Origin: Vreelandella massiliensis
Lineage (GTDB): Bacteria > Pseudomonadota > Gammaproteobacteria > Pseudomonadales > Halomonadaceae
Direction: 5' to 3'
DNA length: 64,000 nt
Assembly: GCF_900155385.1 (NCBI RefSeq)
Contig: NZ_LT699745.1
Coordinates: forward strand, 1,254,946-1,318,945
Of the stretch, positions 9,971 to 18,641 are shown piece by piece. The position numbers were made by a program, and so were the translations under genes. Positions within the stretch are counted from its first letter, which is position 1, and the number at the start of each line of letters is the position of its first letter. Below the pieces are notes generated by a model, which made no database searches, was not told the origin of the DNA, and saw nothing but the letters and a program-made list of their open reading frames with translations.

Positions 9971-10444
9971 ATGCCACAACGACGTTTTACCCAGCTTGAT
10001 AGCGTATGGCCCGCGCCGCTTGCACGCCGTCTCGGCGCGTTAATCTACGACGGTTTTTTGGTTGCTGCCATTTGGGTCGCCGTGACGGTGGCGCATGTGG
10101 CCTTTTTCCGTTTTGTCGTGGGGCAGAGTGCGGAAGAGGTGGGCACCCACGCCATTGAAATCTGGACGCTGCGGCTGCTTCTCGTGCTCTCCGCCATGGG
10201 CTTTTTTACCTTTTCATGGACCCGGGGGGGGATGACATTGGGCATGCAGTCGTGGCGTTTGCGCGTGCAGACCGTCGATGGCTACAGCATTACCGTAGGG
10301 CAGAGCATTATCCGCTGTCTGGTGGCGTGGGTGTCGCTTGCGGCGTTGGGGCTGGGCTACTGGTGGGTGATGTTTGATAGCGAGCGCCGCAGTTGGCCGG
10401 ATCTTGTTTCTGGCACCCGCACGGTGGTGTTACCCAAAAAGTAG
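9971..10444 (+). CDS. RDD family membrane protein
   Basis: Small inner-membrane protein of 157 residues with three to four hydrophobic segments. The RDD signature region reads ARRLGALIYDGFLVAAIW, where R-R-x(5)-D stands in for the R-D-D pattern, and the conserved segment GMTLGMQSWRLRV follows. The function of this family is mostly unknown; some members have been linked to ion transport. It starts 28 bases after lptG on the same strand and may be read through from it. No clear ribosome-binding site is seen before the ATG. Confidence 0.8.
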   Translation: MPQRRFTQLDSVWPAPLARRLGALIYDGFLVAAIWVAVTVAHVAFFRFVVGQSAEEVGTHAIEIWTLRLLLVLSAMGFFTFSWTRGGMTLGMQSWRLRVQTVDGYSITVGQSIIRCLVAWVSLAALGLGYWWVMFDSERRSWPDLVSGTRTVVLPKK

Positions 10445-10501
10445 CTGTAGACCAAGGTCACACAAAAAAATCGTGAAAGCGTGCGATTATGACTTGCAGA
10501 G

Positions 10502-10520
10502 ATGTATGCGAATCATTTAC
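10502..10520. promoter_or_regulatory. Weak Fur-box-like site before bfd
   Basis: Eleven of 19 positions match the classical Fur box, with an intact AATCATT core. It lies about 30 bases before the bfd start. Iron control of bfd by Fur is known in other gammaproteobacteria. The match is marginal by eye. Confidence 0.3.
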
Positions 10521-10550
10521 ATTCGTCTCATGCTTTCATGAGGTGCCGCT

Positions 10551-10757
10551 ATGTATGTTTGCGTATGTAAGGGAGTCACTGACCATCAAATCCGCCAGCA
10601 AGTGAGCGATGGCGCACGTAGCTGGCGTGATGTGCGCGAAGCCACCGGCTGTGGCACGCAGTGCGGTAAGTGCGCCTGTTTTGCCAAATCTCTGACCCGC
10701 GAAGCCGTTCAGGAGGCGCGTGCAGAAGCCGATATGAGTCTCGCTTACGCAGTTTGA
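10551..10757 (+). CDS. bfd: Bacterioferritin-associated ferredoxin
   Basis: Small [2Fe-2S] protein of 68 residues that binds bacterioferritin and passes electrons to it, so that stored Fe(III) is released as Fe(II) under iron starvation. The four cluster cysteines are visible as CVC at residues 4-6 and CGKC near residue 40, inside the BFD/Fer2_BFD fold. ATG 10551 gives the family start MYVCVCKGVTD. bfr follows 153 bases downstream on the same strand, which supports the storage-and-release pairing. The C-terminal tail (AEADMSLAYAV) is variable in the family. Confidence 0.95.
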   Translation: MYVCVCKGVTDHQIRQQVSDGARSWRDVREATGCGTQCGKCACFAKSLTREAVQEARAEADMSLAYAV

Positions 10758-10829
10758 TGCGAATCTCTATCATTGTAGTTTCTTTTAGCAAGTTTATGAT
10801 TTATTTGAGTTTTTCATCTTCTTTCCTAT

Positions 10830-10850
10830 ACTCCCACTAACGCTGGGAGT
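10830..10850 (+). terminator. Hairpin between bfd and bfr
   Basis: ACTCCCA and TGGGAGT form a 7-bp stem with a seven-base loop. It is followed by TTCGCCTTTT rather than a clean T run. It could partly terminate bfd transcription before bfr. Confidence 0.35.
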
Positions 10851-10910
10851 TTCGCCTTTTGGTGGCCTATACTTCCTTTGACCATCCCGCGCGACTCAAG
10901 AGGTAAGAGT

Positions 10911-11396
10911 ATGAAAGGTGATATCAAGGTTATCGAATACCTGAATAGAGCGCTGTTTAACGAACTTATCGCCATCAACCAGTACTTCCTGCACGCCAAG
11001 ATGTACAAAGATTGGGGCCTCAAGGCGCTGGCTAAATGGGAGTATGAAGAGTCCATCGAAGAGATGGTGCATGCCGACAAGCTGATGGAGCGCATTCTGT
11101 TTCTGGAGGGCGTACCCAATTTGCAGGATCTAGGTAAGCTGCATATTGGCCAGAACGTCAAAGAGATGTTGGAGTGCGATCTCAAAATTGAGCACGATGG
11201 GCGCAAAGACTACATCGAAGCGATCACCTACTGCGAAAGCGTTAAGGATTATGTCTCGCGCGACTTGCTGCGCGACCTGCTCGCCGATGAAGAGGGCCAC
11301 ATCGACAATATCGAAACCGAACTGCACTTGATTGAGCAAGTGGGTATCGAAAACTACCTACAGCGCCAGATGCAGATGGCCGGCGACGAAGAGTAA
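10911..11396 (+). CDS. bfr: Bacterioferritin
   Basis: Iron-storage protein that assembles as a 24-mer cage with heme between subunit pairs and oxidises Fe(II) at a di-iron site. The 161-residue four-helix protein keeps the ferroxidase ligands E18, E51 and H54 and the heme ligand M52; the C-terminal part supplies DEEGH, carrying E127 and H130. The open frame begins 11 codons upstream. ATG 10911 was chosen because GAGG lies eight bases before it and the product then starts [12 protein letters not shown]. Because M52 is present, this is the heme-binding type. bfd lies upstream and a strong terminator downstream. Confidence 0.97.
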   Translation: MKGDIKVIEYLNRALFNELIAINQYFLHAKMYKDWGLKALAKWEYEESIEEMVHADKLMERILFLEGVPNLQDLGKLHIGQNVKEMLECDLKIEHDGRKDYIEAITYCESVKDYVSRDLLRDLLADEEGHIDNIETELHLIEQVGIENYLQRQMQMAGDEE

Positions 11397-11430
11397 ACCG
11401 CGCCAGTTTCAGCATCCAGTTGAAACACCA

Positions 11431-11464
11431 AAAAAACGGGCAGCTTTTAAGCTGCCCGTTTTTT
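11431..11464. terminator. Strong terminator between bfr and sodC
   Basis: A near-perfect 16-bp inverted repeat (11431-11446 with 11449-11464) has an A run on one arm and a T run on the other. It can end transcription of bfr from the left and of sodC from the right. Confidence 0.9.
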
Positions 11465-11522
11465 GCTGGTGCGGTTCGTATGAATGCTACGCCATCTCAT
11501 CAGCTATTGCCGTAAATGGACG

Positions 11523-12053
11523 TTATTTCACCACGCCACAGGCCACGCGCGCGCCACCGCCGCCAAGGTGCGGCTCATCAGCGTAGGTATCGCCTCCGGC
11601 GTGAATGATGAGCGCGCGCCCTTGTATGTCTTCCATGTTGAGACGCGGGGCTAATAGCGGCAGGTTTGCCTCGCCGTCTTGATTAACCGTCAGGGCCGGA
11701 AGGTCGCCCAAGTGGCCGTCTGCGTAAGGCCCTTGGTGGGTGCCGGTGTCTTCAGGATCGTAGTGGCCGCCTGCGGAGAGCGCGGCGGTCATCTTGCCCT
11801 CACCGTCTTTAGCCGGTTCGCAGCTAGCATTTTGGTGAACATGGAAGCCGTGAACGCCGGGTTGCAAGTCTGTCAGCGACGGCGTCAGCAATAAGCCATG
11901 CTCGTTAGCTTCGATGGTGACGCGGCCGATCGACTCATCCATCCCGTCGGCGCTCACCCGGTGCATATCTACCTCGATCGTGTCGTTCGCTTGCACCGAG
12001 GTGGCCAGTAGTAGGGCAGCCGCAATGCCTGTCAGCGGTACTGAATAGCGCAT
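11523..12053 (-). CDS. sodC: Periplasmic Cu/Zn superoxide dismutase
   Basis: Secreted enzyme that converts superoxide to oxygen and hydrogen peroxide in the periplasm. The 176-residue product begins with a signal peptide (RYSVPLTGIAAALLLATSVQA). The copper and zinc ligands appear as GFHVHQN, GGHYDP and GHLGDLP, and LIIHAGGDTYAD completes the site. Cysteines for the intramolecular disulfide are present (ASCEP and VACGVV). The frame is open 39 codons further upstream. ATG 12053 was chosen because it starts the signal peptide and is preceded by GAGGAG. It is convergent with bfr, so iron storage and superoxide defence lie side by side. Confidence 0.95.
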   Translation of the reverse strand: MRYSVPLTGIAAALLLATSVQANDTIEVDMHRVSADGMDESIGRVTIEANEHGLLLTPSLTDLQPGVHGFHVHQNASCEPAKDGEGKMTAALSAGGHYDPEDTGTHQGPYADGHLGDLPALTVNQDGEANLPLLAPRLNMEDIQGRALIIHAGGDTYADEPHLGGGGARVACGVVK

Positions 12054-12217
12054 GCTGTGTTCTCCTCTTGTGTGCAGGAAAATTTCGCTATCACTTCCTC
12101 CCCTTAAGGTAGCCGCCAGGTGACGAACCTGCCAGCCAGTGCTTTGGCACCTAAGCCAATTGCTATTCAAAGCGACACACGTGTGAACCGAACGTGAATC
12201 TATTTGCTATTGCATAT

Positions 12218-12236
12218 AGCAATGGTTATCATTAAT
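12218..12236 (+). promoter_or_regulatory. Fur-box-like site before the fecI-like gene
   Basis: Twelve of 19 positions match the Fur consensus, including ATCATTA. It lies 33 bases before the chosen start of the sigma factor gene. Repression of iron-uptake sigma factor genes by Fur-iron is the usual arrangement, so this is likely the iron-sensing input of the cluster. Confidence 0.55.
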
Positions 12237-12268
12237 TTTAATTGCAGCGCTCTGAGATCGTCTTTCTG

Positions 12269-12772
12269 ATGTCTTCAGCCGATACACACCCTCTCAACAG
12301 CCTCTACCGGGAAAACCAGTCCTGGTTGCGGGGCTGGCTGTATTCCCGCCTCGGCTGTTCAGAAACCGCGGCAGACTTGGCCCAGGATACCTTCCTGCGC
12401 CTGTTGAAGACCGGCAACTACCCGCCTTCGGGGGAATCCCGGCGTTACCTGACCCGGGTTGCCAAGGGGCTGATGATTGATGCCTTTCGGCGCCAGAGGA
12501 TTGAAGAAGCCTACCTGGAAACCCTGAGCCAGCTGCCGGAGGCGGTGGCCACCAGCCCGGAAACCCACCACGCCATCATTGAAACCCTGGTGGAGATCGA
12601 GTGGTTGCTTGATGGTCTGCCGGTTAAAGTGCGCAAGGCGCTGCTGTTGCGGCAACTTGACGGTCTCCCTTACGCCGCCATTGCCCGTGAGCTGGCGGTG
12701 TCGGTTTCCTCGGTGGAAAAATACGTGGCGCGTGGCCTGGCCGCCTGCTGCCTGGCCCTGGAGCAGGACTGA
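12269..12772 (+). CDS. FecI-type ECF sigma factor
   Basis: Extracytoplasmic-function sigma factor of 167 residues that directs RNA polymerase to siderophore-uptake promoters when the receptor signals. Region 2 reads AADLAQDTFLRLL and region 4 LPYAAIARELAVSVSSVEKY, both typical of the FecI group. The frame can begin at a TTG at 12242. ATG 12269 was preferred because the product then starts near the family start. A Fur-box-like site lies just upstream, and the FecR-type gene starts two bases after the stop, so translation is coupled. The predicted targets are the two repeated elements at 13820 and 18573 described below. Confidence 0.92.
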   Translation: MSSADTHPLNSLYRENQSWLRGWLYSRLGCSETAADLAQDTFLRLLKTGNYPPSGESRRYLTRVAKGLMIDAFRRQRIEEAYLETLSQLPEAVATSPETHHAIIETLVEIEWLLDGLPVKVRKALLLRQLDGLPYAAIARELAVSVSSVEKYVARGLAACCLALEQD

Positions 12773-12774
12773 GC

Positions 12775-13761
12775 ATGGGCAGTCTGCGCCCCTACGGCCG
12801 TGAACCGGCCCAGAGCGATATCGACCACATTGAAACCGCAGCGGGCTGGATGGCACGGCTATTGGCCGATGATGTCAGCGAGCAGGACCGCACCAATTGC
12901 CAGCAGTGGCGTGAGCAGGACCCCCGGCACGAACGGGCCTGGCAGCGGATGTGCCAGGTATCGGGGAAGTTTTCGTTACCGGCGAACGCCGGTGGCACAA
13001 AGGTGCTGGAGCGCGCTCACAAGGCGGTGACATCGCGGCGCCAGTTCCTGAACTTATCAATATTCATGGCCGCTGGCCTGACTGCTGCCTGGCTGGGCGC
13101 CTCCCGGACTCGGCTCGGCGGCAGTCTGCTCGCACAATACCGCACCGGGGTGGGGGAAACCCGGGAACTTACCCTTGAAGACGGCACCCGGCTGGTCCTG
13201 AACACGGACACCGCCGTGGATATCGACTTTTCCGCCCGGGAGCGCCGCATTCAGCTGCATCAGGGGGAAATCCTGGTGGCGACAGGCCCGGAATCGCCAC
13301 GCCGGCGGTTTTCGGTAACGACCCGTTTCGGGGAACTGGTGGCCCTGGGGACCGAGTTCAACGTTCGTCAGAACGAGCGGCATATCCAGGTCTCGGTGCT
13401 GGAAGGGGCAGTGGAAGCCCGTCCCGCTGGAAGCGGCCAGATCCAGCGGGTGGGGGCCGGTCAGCAGGCCCGCTTCGACAGCACCCAAGCCGATGCACCC
13501 CAGCGCCTGCAAGCCGGGGCCACCAGCTGGCGTCAGGGCAAGCTGGTGGCCGAGGGAATGCGGGTTGCGGATTTTGTCGAGGAAATTGCCCGCTACCGGC
13601 CCGGTTTCACCCTTTGCGATAGCGCCGTGGCCGATCTCACCATCAGTGGTGTCTTTTCCCTGGAAAACGCCGACCGCGCCCTGGAAAGCCTGGCCCGGAG
13701 CCTGCCCGTGGAGCTGAGTTACCGCACGGCTTACTGGGTGAAGGTGGTTCCCGCCCATTGA
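12775..13761 (+). CDS. FecR-type transmembrane anti-sigma/signal protein
   Basis: Inner-membrane regulator of 328 residues that relays the state of the TonB transducer to the adjacent sigma factor. The cytoplasmic N-terminal domain (residues 1-85, with WREQDPRHERAWQRM) matches the FecR/DUF4880 sigma-binding domain. One membrane segment follows (LSIFMAAGLTAAWLG). The periplasmic FecR domain includes LTLEDGTRLVLNTDTAV and GTEFNVRQ, and the C-terminal FecR/STN-like domain ends YRTAYWVKVV. The ATG lies two bases after the sigma gene stop. The next gene starts 133 bases later, after a hairpin and a promoter-like element. Confidence 0.93.
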   Translation: MGSLRPYGREPAQSDIDHIETAAGWMARLLADDVSEQDRTNCQQWREQDPRHERAWQRMCQVSGKFSLPANAGGTKVLERAHKAVTSRRQFLNLSIFMAAGLTAAWLGASRTRLGGSLLAQYRTGVGETRELTLEDGTRLVLNTDTAVDIDFSARERRIQLHQGEILVATGPESPRRRFSVTTRFGELVALGTEFNVRQNERHIQVSVLEGAVEARPAGSGQIQRVGAGQQARFDSTQADAPQRLQAGATSWRQGKLVAEGMRVADFVEEIARYRPGFTLCDSAVADLTISGVFSLENADRALESLARSLPVELSYRTAYWVKVVPAH

Positions 13762-13766
13762 GGTCG

Positions 13767-13786
13767 CTGCCGGTATTCACCGGCAG
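13767..13786 (+). terminator. Hairpin after the fecR-like gene
   Basis: CTGCCGGT and ACCGGCAG form a perfect 8-bp stem with an ATTC loop, five bases past the stop codon. A T7 run follows only about 20 bases later, so termination efficiency is uncertain. It separates the regulators from the uptake genes. Confidence 0.45.
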
Positions 13787-13800
13787 TGAGCAGAGCCCTC

Positions 13801-13863
13801 AATTTTTTTAAGAATAACGTTACGGGTTTTGCGATTTCGTTCGGAAGAGTAGGTAGAACCGAC
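13801..13863 (+). promoter_or_regulatory. Promoter-like repeat, copy 1 (before permease genes)
   Basis: A segment almost identical to one before the TonB receptor (18556-18616). The 30-base core at 13820-13849 differs from the other copy (18573-18602) at one base, and flanks on both sides are similar. Both copies stand 40-46 bases before a start codon in a FecI/FecR-controlled locus, so this is probably the promoter read by the local FecI-type sigma factor. It contains TCGTTCGG downstream of TTACGGGTTTTGCG. Exact -35 and -10 assignments are not possible by eye. Confidence 0.6.
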
Positions 13864-13894
13864 GAATCCGACACCTGGCCGTTGTTGCCCTACC

Positions 13895-14920
13895 ATGCAA
13901 ATGCCCTCCCAGATCGTGGAAAACACCCCGGCTCGCCGCCAGCCTTTGCTGATGGCGGGGCTTGCTGTCTTGATGCTGCTGGCGGTTATTGCCAGTTTGC
14001 GCATCGGCTCCTTGCCCCTGTCCACAGGCACGGTGATTGAAAGCCTGGTGGCCTACAATGGCTCCGACGAACACCTGGTGGTACGCACCCTGCGACTGCC
14101 CCGGGTGTTGCTTGCCATCCTGGTGGGCGCCGCCCTGGCCGTGGCCGGCGCCCTGATGCAGGCGGTCACCCGCAACCCCCTGGCCTCACCCACCATCTTC
14201 GGGCTCAATGCCGGCGCGGCCTTTGCTGTGGTTACCCTGTCCTTTGTGGTGGGGCTGGAAAGCCCCCTCATTCTGGTGATCGCCGCCTTTCTGGGTGCGG
14301 TTGGGGCGGTGACCCTGACGTACCTGATCGGTTCGGCCGGCAGTGGCGCCACGCCGGTGAAGCTGGCACTGGCGGGCACGGTGGTCGGGATCCTGCTGTC
14401 GGCCTGGGTCAGCGGCATTCTGATTTTTGACCAGCAAACCCTGGACGAAGTCCGCTTCTGGCTGGCCGGGTCCATTGCCGGCCAGTCCCTGTCAGACAGC
14501 GCGCTGACCCTGCCGTTTCTTTTTGTGGGGCTGGTGTTGGCCCTGGCCATCAGCCACCAGCTCAATGCCCTGAACCTGGGGGAACAGGTGGCAACTGCGC
14601 TCGGGCAGGACACCCGGCGAATTCGTTCATTGGCAACCCTGGCGACGGTATTGTTGTGCGGGGCGTCCGTGGCAGCGGTCGGGCCCATCGGGTTTGTGGG
14701 CCTGGCGGTACCCCATCTGGTGCGCCTGCTGATGGGGCCGGATTATCGCTGGATCATACCCGGCTGTCTGCTGGCGGGGCCGGCGTTGCTGCTGGCGGCC
14801 GATACCCTGGGGCGGGTGGTGGTAGCACCCGGCGAGTTGCAGGCCGGCATCGTCACGGCCCTGATCGGTGCACCGGTGCTCATTCTCGTGGTCCGTCGGC
14901 ACAAGGTCATGCAGTTATGA
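13895..14920 (+). CDS. Fe-siderophore ABC permease (FecCD family), first subunit
   Basis: Inner-membrane permease that with the next gene forms the channel for an iron-siderophore complex. The 341 residues carry about nine to ten membrane helices and the FecCD signatures LRLPRVLLAILVGAALAVAG, MQAVTRNPLASP, GPIGFVGLAVPHLVR and TLGRVVVAPGELQAGI. The start could be ATG 13895 or ATG 13901; no strong ribosome-binding site separates them. The gene is preceded by promoter-like repeat copy 1 and overlaps the next permease gene by four bases (ATGA). Among known systems it resembles the ferric citrate and vibrioferrin permeases, but the ligand cannot be read from the sequence. Confidence 0.93.
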   Translation: MQMPSQIVENTPARRQPLLMAGLAVLMLLAVIASLRIGSLPLSTGTVIESLVAYNGSDEHLVVRTLRLPRVLLAILVGAALAVAGALMQAVTRNPLASPTIFGLNAGAAFAVVTLSFVVGLESPLILVIAAFLGAVGAVTLTYLIGSAGSGATPVKLALAGTVVGILLSAWVSGILIFDQQTLDEVRFWLAGSIAGQSLSDSALTLPFLFVGLVLALAISHQLNALNLGEQVATALGQDTRRIRSLATLATVLLCGASVAAVGPIGFVGLAVPHLVRLLMGPDYRWIIPGCLLAGPALLLAADTLGRVVVAPGELQAGIVTALIGAPVLILVVRRHKVMQL

Positions 14921-15915
14921 GCCATGCCGTTAAGATCGGGGTCTGGTCCCGTGCCAGTTGGCTTTGCCTGGTGGCCGTATTGCTGGTTGGTGTGTTCGCC
15001 GGCTGGTCCCTGACGCTCGGGGTCTATCCGACATCGCCAGTGAGCGCGCTACTCGACAGTCTCTCAGCGGTTGAGGCCATGGTGCTGTTCGAGCTTCGTT
15101 TACCCCGAACGCTGGGCGCTCTAATGGTGGGATTCGCCCTGGGTTTGTCCGGCTGCCTGTTTCAGGGCCTGGTGCGTAACCCCCTGGTGGCACCGGATAT
15201 CATCGGTATCAATGCCGGGGCGGGGCTGGCGGCCGTGGCCCTGATCGCCACCGGCACGGCGTTGGCCCTGGTCCCCCTGGCGGCAATCGGGGGCGGCCTG
15301 GTTACAGCGGCCGCCATCTACGTGCTGGCCTGGAAGGCGGGCATTGCCGGCAACCGACTGGTGCTGGTGGGTATCGGCATCAATGCCATTCTGGGGGCCC
15401 TGACCAGCTTCATGATTGTTCGCTTCCCGGTGGAGTCAGTGACGCCGGCGCTGGTCTGGCTGGCCGGCTCGCTCTCCGCCGTGCAGTGGCCGTTGCTGGC
15501 CTGGCTCGGCGCCACCCTGTTGCTGGCCACGCCTGTGACCATGATCCTCCTGCGCCGCCTGCAATTGCTGCAACTGGGCGATGACAGTGCCCGGGCACTG
15601 GGGCTGGTGGTGGAGCGGGACCGGGGCCTGCTGTTGCTGATCGGCGCCTGTCTGGCGGGGGCCGCGGTGGCCTTGGCGGGACCCATTGCATTTGTGGCCC
15701 TGGTGGCGCCGCACATCGCCCGGCTTCTGGCCGGGCCACTGACTCTCGGTGTGCTGATGCTGTCGGGACTGACCGGTGCCTGCCTGGTATTGCTTTCGGA
15801 AATGATCGCCCGGCACGCCCTGGCTCCGGTCACCCTGCCGGTCGGCCTGATTACCGCCGCCACCGGTGCGCCGCTGTTCCTGTATCTCCTGTACAAAGAA
15901 AACCGCAAGGCCTGA
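14917..15915 (+). CDS. Fe-siderophore ABC permease (FecCD family), second subunit
   Basis: Second membrane subunit of the siderophore importer, 332 residues with about ten helices. It has the FecCD signatures [36 protein letters not shown] and [15 protein letters not shown]. The first 87 codons of the longest open frame lie out of register inside the previous gene. The true start is ATG 14917, which overlaps the upstream stop as ATGA. The ATPase gene follows after 11 bases. Confidence 0.93.
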   Translation: MSHAVKIGVWSRASWLCLVAVLLVGVFAGWSLTLGVYPTSPVSALLDSLSAVEAMVLFELRLPRTLGALMVGFALGLSGCLFQGLVRNPLVAPDIIGINAGAGLAAVALIATGTALALVPLAAIGGGLVTAAAIYVLAWKAGIAGNRLVLVGIGINAILGALTSFMIVRFPVESVTPALVWLAGSLSAVQWPLLAWLGATLLLATPVTMILLRRLQLLQLGDDSARALGLVVERDRGLLLLIGACLAGAAVALAGPIAFVALVAPHIARLLAGPLTLGVLMLSGLTGACLVLLSEMIARHALAPVTLPVGLITAATGAPLFLYLLYKENRKA

Positions 15916-15926
15916 GGAACTCAACC

Positions 15927-16787
15927 ATGCCCGATTTACGCGCACAACAAGTGACTCTGGGATACGCCGGGCGACCGGTCATCGGCGAGTTGTCCGTGGC
16001 CTTTCCCGAGGGTGCCATCACGGTGATCGTCGGTGCCAATGCCTGCGGCAAGTCAACCCTGCTCAAGGCCACCGCGCGCCTGCTCACTCCGGACGCCGGG
16101 CAGGTATTGCTCGATGGCAAATCCCTACACCGGTTGCCCACCCGCCAACTGGCCCGGCGCCTGGGGATGCTGCCCCAATCGCCGGTGACTCCCGAGGGCC
16201 TTACGGTCCGGGATCTGGTGGGTCGTGGCCGCTTCCCCCACCAGGGTCTGTTTGCCTATTGGCGGGAAGAAGACGAGCAGGCGGTGACCGAGGCCCTGAC
16301 CCTGACCGGCACCCTGGACCTGCAGCACCGGCCCATGGACGAGCTTTCCGGCGGGCAGCGCCAGCGGGCGTGGATCGCCATGGCGCTGGCCCAGCAAACC
16401 GACATTCTCCTGCTGGACGAACCGACCACCTTCCTGGACATCGCCCACCGTCTGGAAGTGCTGGATCTGCTGCACCGGCTCAACCGGGAGCGGGGCACCA
16501 CCATCATCATGGTCCTGCACGACCTCAACGAGGCCAGCCGTTACGCCGATCACCTCATTGCCATGGGCAGCGGCTCGGTTCAGGCGGCGGGAGCACCGGA
16601 GCAGGTGGTGACGCCGGAACTGGTCAGAAAGGTGTTCGCCATCGACAGTGTGGTGATTCCCGATCCACTCACCGGCAGCCCGATGGTGATCCCCAGATCA
16701 GCGGCCGAATCCCCAGTGCCGGAGAAGCCGGTGGCGCAGGCCGCGAGGCCATGGCCAACCCAGCAGCGGGAGTCCCAGGATGGCTGA
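15927..16787 (+). CDS. Fe-siderophore ABC transporter ATPase
   Basis: Cytoplasmic ATPase of 286 residues that powers the permease pair. Walker A is GANACGKST (residues 36-44), the Q-loop is near LPQSP, the ABC signature is LSGGQRQR and Walker B is [12 protein letters not shown], followed by an H-loop in VLHDLNEA. This fits the FecE/FhuC group. The C-terminal 30 residues ([18 protein letters not shown]) are a low-complexity extension beyond the usual end of the family. The gene overlaps the following fhuF-like gene by eight bases. Confidence 0.95.
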   Translation: MPDLRAQQVTLGYAGRPVIGELSVAFPEGAITVIVGANACGKSTLLKATARLLTPDAGQVLLDGKSLHRLPTRQLARRLGMLPQSPVTPEGLTVRDLVGRGRFPHQGLFAYWREEDEQAVTEALTLTGTLDLQHRPMDELSGGQRQRAWIAMALAQQTDILLLDEPTTFLDIAHRLEVLDLLHRLNRERGTTIIMVLHDLNEASRYADHLIAMGSGSVQAAGAPEQVVTPELVRKVFAIDSVVIPDPLTGSPMVIPRSAAESPVPEKPVAQAARPWPTQQRESQDG

Positions 16788-17610
16788 CGGTATGGAGCAG
16801 AGCCCGCTGGCGCAGACATTCCTGGCACTGGTGCACGAGGGCGAAGGACCACAGCTTTCATCGCAGCCGCCGGATGGCTATGGCTCCCTGGCAGACCTGG
16901 CCCGTTCAGAGGCAAAGCTCGACTGGCTGATGGCCCGACTGCCGGAGGTCTGGGACAGTGAAGATCCGCGCTTCGGCGCCGCCTGGTTGTTCGAGAAAAC
17001 GGTCGAACACACGGTCTGGGCTTTCGTGGGCAGCTTCGCCGTTCACCACCGGGTGCCCCTGGTGGGCCCGGAGGCGGTTTGGGTCGCGTTTGATGAAGAC
17101 GGCACCTGCTCCGCGCCGGTGGTGGCTGATACCCGCTTTGCCTGCCTGGCGGATGATCCGCACGCCGACCACCCCCAGGCAGAGGTCCTGGCTTCACTGG
17201 AGGCCCTACGGGATCGCCTGCTGCAGCAGTTGCATGATATCTATCTGCCCTTGGCCCGGGTGCTGGCCAAACCGGCCCGACGGGGACTGCGTACGCAGCT
17301 GCGCGTGGTGGCTGACCTGGCGGTGGTGGGCGGCTGGTGGTATGCCAGCGAGAGATGGGGCCAGGAGACCGGCTTCCGTTACGGCGAGATGCTTGGCCAT
17401 GGCGGACCGCCCCTATGGGGACGGGATGGATTCCGTGCCTTTCCCCATCGTGGTCGGGTCTTCCACCACCGCGTCCGCAATACCTGCTGCCTGTTCTACA
17501 CCCGCAGCGAGCGCCGGTTCTGCTTTACCTGTCCGCTACGCAGCAAAACCGACCGGCAGGAACGCTGGGCCCAGCATTTCGATGCCCGGATTGCGGAGGG
17601 CAAGGCATGA
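16780..17610 (+). CDS. FhuF-like siderophore-iron reductase
   Basis: Probable cytoplasmic [2Fe-2S] protein that reduces Fe(III) bound to an imported siderophore and so frees Fe(II). The 276-residue product ends with the FhuF cysteine pattern C-C-x10-C-x2-C, seen at residues 236, 237, 248 and 251 ([17 protein letters not shown]). The N-terminal part is the less conserved FhuF domain. FhuF-type reductases are best known for hydroxamate siderophores, which gives a weak hint about the ligand. It overlaps the ATPase gene upstream and the binding-protein gene downstream (ATGA), so all are one operon. Confidence 0.88.
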   Translation: MADGMEQSPLAQTFLALVHEGEGPQLSSQPPDGYGSLADLARSEAKLDWLMARLPEVWDSEDPRFGAAWLFEKTVEHTVWAFVGSFAVHHRVPLVGPEAVWVAFDEDGTCSAPVVADTRFACLADDPHADHPQAEVLASLEALRDRLLQQLHDIYLPLARVLAKPARRGLRTQLRVVADLAVVGGWWYASERWGQETGFRYGEMLGHGGPPLWGRDGFRAFPHRGRVFHHRVRNTCCLFYTRSERRFCFTCPLRSKTDRQERWAQHFDARIAEGKA

Positions 17611-18557
17611 TCAGGTCTGGCTGGCGATGGATTCTTATCCTGCTGCTGGGGTGGGTGGCTTCCGCCTCGAGTACGGAGCAGGGTCGTTTCCCCATGACCT
17701 TCGACCATGCCTTCGGCCAGACGGTGCTGCCCGAGCCGCCCAAGCGCATTGTCTCCCTGCAGCCGTCGGAACTTACCGACAGTCTGATTGCGCTGGGTCG
17801 CCCGCCGGTGGCCAGCACCAGCTGGGGTCTTGGGGATGCCCAGGCTGAGGCGGCCTGGCCACCGGTGATCAGCGATCCGGCGCGTGAGCTGGGAATACGC
17901 TCCATCGGCACGCCGACCGAGCCAAGCCTGGAAGCCATTGCCGTGCTGGAGCCGGACCTGATCATCGCCTACCCCTGGCAGGCCGAGACCTTGTATCGCC
18001 GACTTTCCCTGATTGCGCCCACCTTTGTTGTGACGACCGGCCAGCGGGATTTTCGCCCGGTGCTGCGCCAGGTTGCCCAGGTGCTGGGCGCCACAAGGCA
18101 GGCTGAGACCCTGCTTGGCGAGCTTCACCATCTCCAGGATGAGATCCGCCAGGCCCATGGTGGCACCGACATCGTGATCATTCGCCCCCGGCAGTTTTCC
18201 AGCTGGCTCTATGGCCCGGGGTCCAATGCTGGGCAATTGCTGGAAGAGGCGGGGCTCAATGTGCTGGTACCCATCGAGAACGCCTCGGTGACGCCGGACA
18301 GCCCAAACGCCATCAACGATCTTTCCCTGGAACGGGTTCCGGGGGTTGAAGCCGATTTTCTCTTTTTCATCCAGTACAACCTGGAGGAGCCGTTGGCCCA
18401 ATACCTCCGTCATCCGATCTGGCAGCGCAACGCTGCGGTAAAGGAGGGGCGTCGGGCAGGCGTGCAGGGCATTGCCTGGACCAATCACGGACCGCTGGGC
18501 GCGCTGGAAATGCTCCGGGAAGCCAAACACGCGCTGGACAGCCGGTTGGCCCCGTAA
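17607..18557 (+). CDS. Periplasmic Fe-siderophore binding protein
   Basis: Substrate-binding protein of 316 residues that captures the iron-siderophore in the periplasm and delivers it to the permeases. It starts with a signal peptide (SGWRWILILLLGWVASASS) and contains the class III fold motif PKRIVSLQPSELTDSLIALG, then LEAIAVLEPDLIIAY. A long open frame begins 90 codons earlier, but that part is out of register with the fhuF-like gene; ATG 17607 overlaps the upstream stop as ATGA. In classical fec operons the binding protein gene comes before the permeases; here it is last, next to the receptor gene. Confidence 0.9.
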   Translation: MIRSGWRWILILLLGWVASASSTEQGRFPMTFDHAFGQTVLPEPPKRIVSLQPSELTDSLIALGRPPVASTSWGLGDAQAEAAWPPVISDPARELGIRSIGTPTEPSLEAIAVLEPDLIIAYPWQAETLYRRLSLIAPTFVVTTGQRDFRPVLRQVAQVLGATRQAETLLGELHHLQDEIRQAHGGTDIVIIRPRQFSSWLYGPGSNAGQLLEEAGLNVLVPIENASVTPDSPNAINDLSLERVPGVEADFLFFIQYNLEEPLAQYLRHPIWQRNAAVKEGRRAGVQGIAWTNHGPLGALEMLREAKHALDSRLAP

Positions 18558-18616
18558 TTTTCTTGAGAATCATTACGGGTTTTGCGCTTTCGTTCGGAAG
18601 AGGAGATGGAACCGAT
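18556..18616 (+). promoter_or_regulatory. Promoter-like repeat, copy 2, with Fur-box-like overlap
   Basis: Partner of the element at 13801-13863; the core 18573-18602 matches it at 29 of 30 bases. A Fur-like site (18559-18577, 12 of 19 matches, containing GAGAATCATTA) overlaps its upstream edge, which copy 1 lacks. The element ends 26 to 40 bases before the receptor start. Likely recognised by the FecI-type sigma factor, with Fur giving iron repression. Confidence 0.6.
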
Positions 18617-18641
18617 CAGTTCACTTTCGAGGAATCATTCC

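Noticed and set aside
17496..18530. Open frame of 344 codons on the minus strand
   Set aside because: Opposite strand of the binding-protein gene; no start signal and no recognisable motif.
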